Assembly: GCA_023301245.1 (NCBI GenBank)
Contig: JALZUV010000166.1
Location: 1-7,859 of the forward strand
Length of the DNA stretch: 7,859 nucleotides
From: Rickettsiales bacterium
Lineage (GTDB): Bacteria > Pseudomonadota > Alphaproteobacteria > Rickettsiales > JALZUV01
Direction of reading: 5' to 3'
Shown: in pieces, positions 4,821 to 7,859 of the stretch
Position numbering within the stretch: position 1 is the first letter of the stretch
Layout: each line of letters starts with the position of its first letter
The notes under the pieces: model-generated
The model's database searches: none
What the model saw: only the letters and a program-made list of their open reading frames with translations
Told to the model about the DNA's origin: nothing
Position numbers and translations under genes: made by a program

Positions 4821-6908
4821 ATGGCCGACGATAAAAAGAGACGCAGACCTAAGGCTACCCTAGGCAAAGAAAAGACCCTATTGGGCACTTTATTTGCGCT
4901 AGTGTTGGGGCATGGTGTTTGGAGCAAGGTAAGCCCCCCCGCGGCTGATAGAGCCGAACCTAAATATGTAAAGATTGATAATACCAACCCAAATAACCCA
5001 GAAGCGATCTTTAAGCTGGATGAGGATGATCCAAGATATGCCCAATATATTGGTGGCATGGTTGAGGAAAATGATAAAGCGCCTGAAGCACCTGCCGAAG
5101 TAATTTCTGATATTGAACCGCTAGATGTTATAGCGAAAACCACTTTTCCGAAAAGTAACACCCCGTCGCCAAATAATGCGAGCGAGGCACTGGAAGCCTA
5201 TGCACAAAATGGGGTGGCCGATAAAGAAATTAAGACGGATGAAACAAAGAGTCTGCTCTTTAATGAAATGCGCCATTATATTTGGAAAGGTGTTCCTATT
5301 CATCACGGAGTTTATAAAGATGAGCAAGGCAGAGAACGCTTTACAGAATTAGGTTTTACGAAGTCTCACCTAAAAATGATGGGGCTGATGGTGAAAGATA
5401 AAGCCTCAGGCGAAACAATCTGGAGCAAGCAAGCTAAACTGCACGAAGTGCTAGGCATTAGTTACGAGAATTACGCCAAAAATTGGCAAATTTACGAAGA
5501 TGATGCGCGCAATGCATTTATAGATGAGGCGCAATATACGATTGAATCGCTCAACAAGCTGCATCTACAAAAAATATGGAATAATGTAGTGCAAGCCCAA
5601 GGCGCTGACCATTTTTTAGATGCAGAAGATTATGTTGTTAATGGTAAAAAATACACCATGGATGGTATGACCATTCTAGCGATGGGCCGTTTTCATGGGG
5701 TGCGAGATACTAAGAAATTTCTGAAATCTCTCGATAGAAATAACCCTATTCTAAAAGAAGGAATGGCCGAAACCATTGAGCGTTTTAATGGCATGTCGCA
5801 CGATTTAGATTTAAGCCAATTGTCGATTCGCACCTTTATTGGTGAGGGGGGGGCAAAGGTTCGGAAACTAGATTATCGCAAAGCTTATAGCCTGCCAGAA
5901 ATTAATGAGCATGACTATATGATTATGCTCGAAATTTTGGCCTATCGCGAATCGCGTTATAAATTAAAGGCTGTTAGTCCTAGTGGTAGGCATATAGGGC
6001 AATACCAACTAGAAGAAAAAGTTTTAATGAGCCGCGATATTGAGGTGATGGAAAAAGGTGAAAAGGTCAAAAAGCACATTAAGGGCTATTTAGAAAAATA
6101 TAATGATGCGCATAATACAAAATATACCAAAGCTGATTTTGATAAGAGCGCCTCGCTACAAATGGGCATTATTAGAGATTTCCATGAGAAGAAGTCTAAA
6201 AACATCGCCTATAAAGGGCTGACCGATTATCTTCCCTATGTAGCCAGTCGCAATGAGGTGGAGCTTGAATATTTAAAATCGTCCAAAGAGATTGCTAAAA
6301 ATGTCGTTAAAATGCCCGAAGAGTTGAAAGGTGCAACGCAAGTAAAAGCAGGAGAGGGAAAAACCGAATTTGGTTTCCAAGTGGGCGGTGTTTATAAATT
6401 GCGAGGTGGCAGACTAGCGAAAGTAATAAATGTAAGAACCCACTCAATTCAAAATGACGCGTTAGGCTTTATTATCATGGCTCATCTAACGGGGGCGGGG
6501 GGCACTAATATTGGTCACAACAATCAGATTAGTTTTAACCAGCAAGCACCAAAAGATGGTAATGGTATCGAAAACGCTCAATATCTATTCTTAAAAGATT
6601 TTGCGGCGAGAACACGTACCCTACAAGATGCGATTGATAATAAAGAGTTCGAAGTTCCCCTCGTTAACGGAAACTTGAAGGAGGAGTTTAAAACCAGCAA
6701 GGTGATTGAACCTATGCAAAAAAGAATTGATGAGATGAAAGCCATCAAAGGTCGGCCAATATTTGATGAGAAAAAATACAAAGAGAAGTTTTTTGAGTCA
6801 CCTAAAAAAAGCCATTCTTCGGTTGAGTTGGAAACATCGCAAGCACCCGCTGGCAGCTGGGCTGCTGGGCTAGAAAATAAAAAGAACCCTGAGCTTGGAC
6901 TTTCTTAA
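4821..6908 (+). CDS. Membrane-anchored or exported protein with two lysozyme/SLT-like modules (putative lytic transglycosylase)
   Basis: The product is 695 residues. A basic start (KKRRRPK) precedes a short hydrophobic stretch at 20-35, fitting a signal anchor or uncleaved signal. Residues 38-140 look like a polar linker. Module 2 (about 363-585) carries AYRESRY (Glu377) and then AVSPSGRHIGQYQL (384-397). This is the SLT/goose-lysozyme pattern of a catalytic Glu-Ser followed by a Ser-x-x-Gly...Gly-x-x-Gln loop. Further on come a Gln (447) within a helix and FIIMAHLTGAGGTN (550-563), a late helix typical of such folds. Module 1 (about 150-310) repeats the order, with LGFTKSHL (177-184), a Gln238 helix and ILAMGRFHGVRDTKKFL (285-301), but lacks an equivalent Glu-Ser motif. 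It probably cleaves or binds peptidoglycan, which is inferred from motifs. The start has no clear Shine-Dalgarno; a stop at 4815 limits extension. Homopolymers C7 and G8 lie in the gene. Confidence 0.8.
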   Translation: MADDKKRRRPKATLGKEKTLLGTLFALVLGHGVWSKVSPPAADRAEPKYVKIDNTNPNNPEAIFKLDEDDPRYAQYIGGMVEENDKAPEAPAEVISDIEPLDVIAKTTFPKSNTPSPNNASEALEAYAQNGVADKEIKTDETKSLLFNEMRHYIWKGVPIHHGVYKDEQGRERFTELGFTKSHLKMMGLMVKDKASGETIWSKQAKLHEVLGISYENYAKNWQIYEDDARNAFIDEAQYTIESLNKLHLQKIWNNVVQAQGADHFLDAEDYVVNGKKYTMDGMTILAMGRFHGVRDTKKFLKSLDRNNPILKEGMAETIERFNGMSHDLDLSQLSIRTFIGEGGAKVRKLDYRKAYSLPEINEHDYMIMLEILAYRESRYKLKAVSPSGRHIGQYQLEEKVLMSRDIEVMEKGEKVKKHIKGYLEKYNDAHNTKYTKADFDKSASLQMGIIRDFHEKKSKNIAYKGLTDYLPYVASRNEVELEYLKSSKEIAKNVVKMPEELKGATQVKAGEGKTEFGFQVGGVYKLRGGRLAKVINVRTHSIQNDALGFIIMAHLTGAGGTNIGHNNQISFNQQAPKDGNGIENAQYLFLKDFAARTRTLQDAIDNKEFEVPLVNGNLKEEFKTSKVIEPMQKRIDEMKAIKGRPIFDEKKYKEKFFESPKKSHSSVELETSQAPAGSWAAGLENKKNPELGLS
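4934..4940 (+). repeat. C7 homopolymer near the start of the lysozyme-like gene
   Basis: Seven C bases fall at codons 38-40 (Ser-Pro-Pro), just after the hydrophobic segment. A one-base slip here would abolish most of the protein. Confidence 0.6.
5846..5853 (+). repeat. G8 homopolymer in the middle of the lysozyme-like gene
   Basis: Eight G bases span codons 342-345 (Glu-Gly-Gly-Ala) in the linker just before the apparently catalytic module. The frame reads through intact in this sequence. A slip would remove the catalytic module while leaving the anchor and first module. Confidence 0.6.
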
Positions 6909-6972
6909 GTGTCCTTAATATTATCGTAACCTATTTTTGCTATTCTCATGATTAATCAGCAACATTCTATTC

Positions 6973-6976
6973 AGGA
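6973..6976 (+). promoter_or_regulatory. Ribosome binding site of the PycB-like gene
   Basis: AGGA lies 5 bases before the ATG at 6982 and supports that start. The 73-base gap before this gene holds no clear terminator for the preceding gene. A 10-base palindrome (TGATTAATCA, 6949-6958) lies in the same gap with no assigned role. Confidence 0.6.
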
Positions 6977-6981
6977 TAATC

Positions 6982-7859
6982 ATGACACAAAACAAACTAA
7001 ATCAAGACCTTATCGAACTACTTAGCCATTGCCGCGACTTAAGCGTGCGCGATGGGCAGCAAAGCCTTGATGGCAATAAAATGCGCATTGAAAATATTGT
7101 GCCTGTGCTGCAAGAGCTCAATAGTTTTTATGTGCTGGCACGCGATGAATATGGCCTAGAAATCCCCCCGACTGAGGTATGGGGTGGTGGTACTGTAAAG
7201 CAGCCCATTAATTTCAACGGTGAAGATCCGCTCGATAATTTAAAGCAAATGCGTGATGCCGCGCCCGACTTAATTTTACAAGATTTATACCGTGGCCGCC
7301 AAGGCTATGGTTTTCAACCCACCTCGCGCGAGGTGCAATTTGCTGCCACTGATCGCGCTTACGAGTTAGGTATCCGTTCGCATCGCATCTTTGATATGAT
7401 GAATGATATGGATAATCTGCGTAACGGTATTGAGGCCGTTAAAGCGGTTAATGCAAAAAACCCTAACGACCCCATGAAAACGGAAGGTGCTATTTCCTAT
7501 ATTAGTGAACCTGATGGCCAAAAAGTATGGACGCCTCAAGATTACGCCGATTTTGCGGCCAATTTAATCGAAGAAGGTTGCGATGATATCGTCATTAAAG
7601 ATTACGCAGGTTTATTGGTCGATGAGGCGGAAACGAAGTCACTCATCGCCACGATTCAAAAAACTTTAGCCGAGAGATTCCCCGAGCGAACGCCGCCAGT
7701 GCAGGTGAGCCTTCATAGCCATGGCCATAAACCCGAAACGCTAGGTGCGGCGCTAGAAGCGGGCGCGCAATATGTTGATACTGCCATTGGTGACTTATCG
7801 GAAGGCACCTCACACACCAATATGCGTAGCTTCATTAACCAGCAAATGAAGGCTAAAGG
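6982..7859 (+). CDS. HMGL-domain carboxyltransferase, PycB/oxaloacetate decarboxylase alpha-like (3' truncated by window)
   Basis: The first 292 residues are present and the frame is open at the window end. The sequence follows the TIM-barrel carboxyltransferase domain of pyruvate carboxylase subunit B and oxaloacetate decarboxylase alpha. Landmarks are RDLSVRDGQQSLDGNKMR (18-35) with metal-type Asp24, EVWGGGTV, LQDLYRGRQGYGF, the Lys of IKDYAGLL (Lys206, normally carbamylated), LHSHGH (His245 and His247) and DTAIGDLSEGTSH. In this family a divalent metal is held by that Asp, Lys and His pair, and a carboxyl group moves between biotin and pyruvate. Several positions differ from typical PycB: RDGQQS instead of RD.HQS, ISYISEP where TICYTGD-like is usual, and HSHGH instead of H.HDT. 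It may therefore be a divergent subgroup. Any C-terminal PYC_OADA or biotinyl domain lies beyond the window. AGGA precedes the ATG by 5 bases. Confidence 0.88.
   Translation, partial: MTQNKLNQDLIELLSHCRDLSVRDGQQSLDGNKMRIENIVPVLQELNSFYVLARDEYGLEIPPTEVWGGGTVKQPINFNGEDPLDNLKQMRDAAPDLILQDLYRGRQGYGFQPTSREVQFAATDRAYELGIRSHRIFDMMNDMDNLRNGIEAVKAVNAKNPNDPMKTEGAISYISEPDGQKVWTPQDYADFAANLIEEGCDDIVIKDYAGLLVDEAETKSLIATIQKTLAERFPERTPPVQVSLHSHGHKPETLGAALEAGAQYVDTAIGDLSEGTSHTNMRSFINQQMKAK

Noticed and set aside
4814..5161. Minus-strand 115-codon frame over the 5' part of the lysozyme-like gene
   Set aside because: It has no ribosome binding site and would overlap the start region of the + strand gene. The + strand frame carries coherent signal-anchor and domain features.
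5846..5853. Frameshift or sequencing error at G8 splitting the lysozyme-like gene
   Set aside because: The frame continues on both sides into consistent module motifs (module 1 before it, Glu377 after it), so the sequence as given is intact.

Overview
The window looks like a chromosomal segment of moderate GC from a proteobacterium, most likely an alphaproteobacterium. The main clue is the bolA-type gene followed directly by a CGFS monothiol glutaredoxin; slyX and a Sec/Lsp-type lipoprotein also fit a Gram-negative. Lineage below class cannot be judged from the sequence. There are nine protein-coding genes, two of them cut by the window edges. I see no rRNA, tRNA, CRISPR array or insertion sequence. 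No gene-free stretch exceeds about 135 bases.

Layout, left to right. (1) Bases 1-693 are the 3' end of a very acidic protein with an imperfect ~111-residue tandem repeat, closed by a strong intrinsic terminator (712-743). (2) Bases 827-3041 hold transketolase (tkt) and then slyX on the + strand, 16 bases apart. (3) Bases 3038-4076 on the - strand hold a Q-rich/P-A-rich lipoprotein and then a small COG2388-type GNAT acetyltransferase. The GNAT and slyX ends overlap by 4 bases, tail to tail, and no terminator is visible there. The lipoprotein has a good sigma70-like promoter, and a perfect DnaA-box 9-mer lies against its -35. (4) Bases 4155-4721 on the - strand are bolA-like and then a Grx4/GrxD-like gene, probably translationally coupled. 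(5) Bases 4821-6908 on the + strand encode a 695-residue N-terminally anchored protein. I read it as two lysozyme/SLT-like modules, the second with an apparently intact catalytic Glu motif and the first degenerate. (6) Bases 6982-7859 are the 5' part of a PycB/oxaloacetate-decarboxylase-alpha-like HMGL-domain enzyme that runs off the window.

Functionally this is a mixed neighbourhood. It combines central carbon metabolism (transketolase, biotin-dependent carboxyl-transfer-type enzyme), Fe-S and redox homeostasis (BolA with CGFS glutaredoxin), and several poorly characterised envelope or extracellular proteins (acidic repeat protein, low-complexity lipoprotein, lytic-transglycosylase-like protein). 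The least explained items are the repeat protein and the double-module lysozyme-like protein. No defence system or mobile element was recognised.
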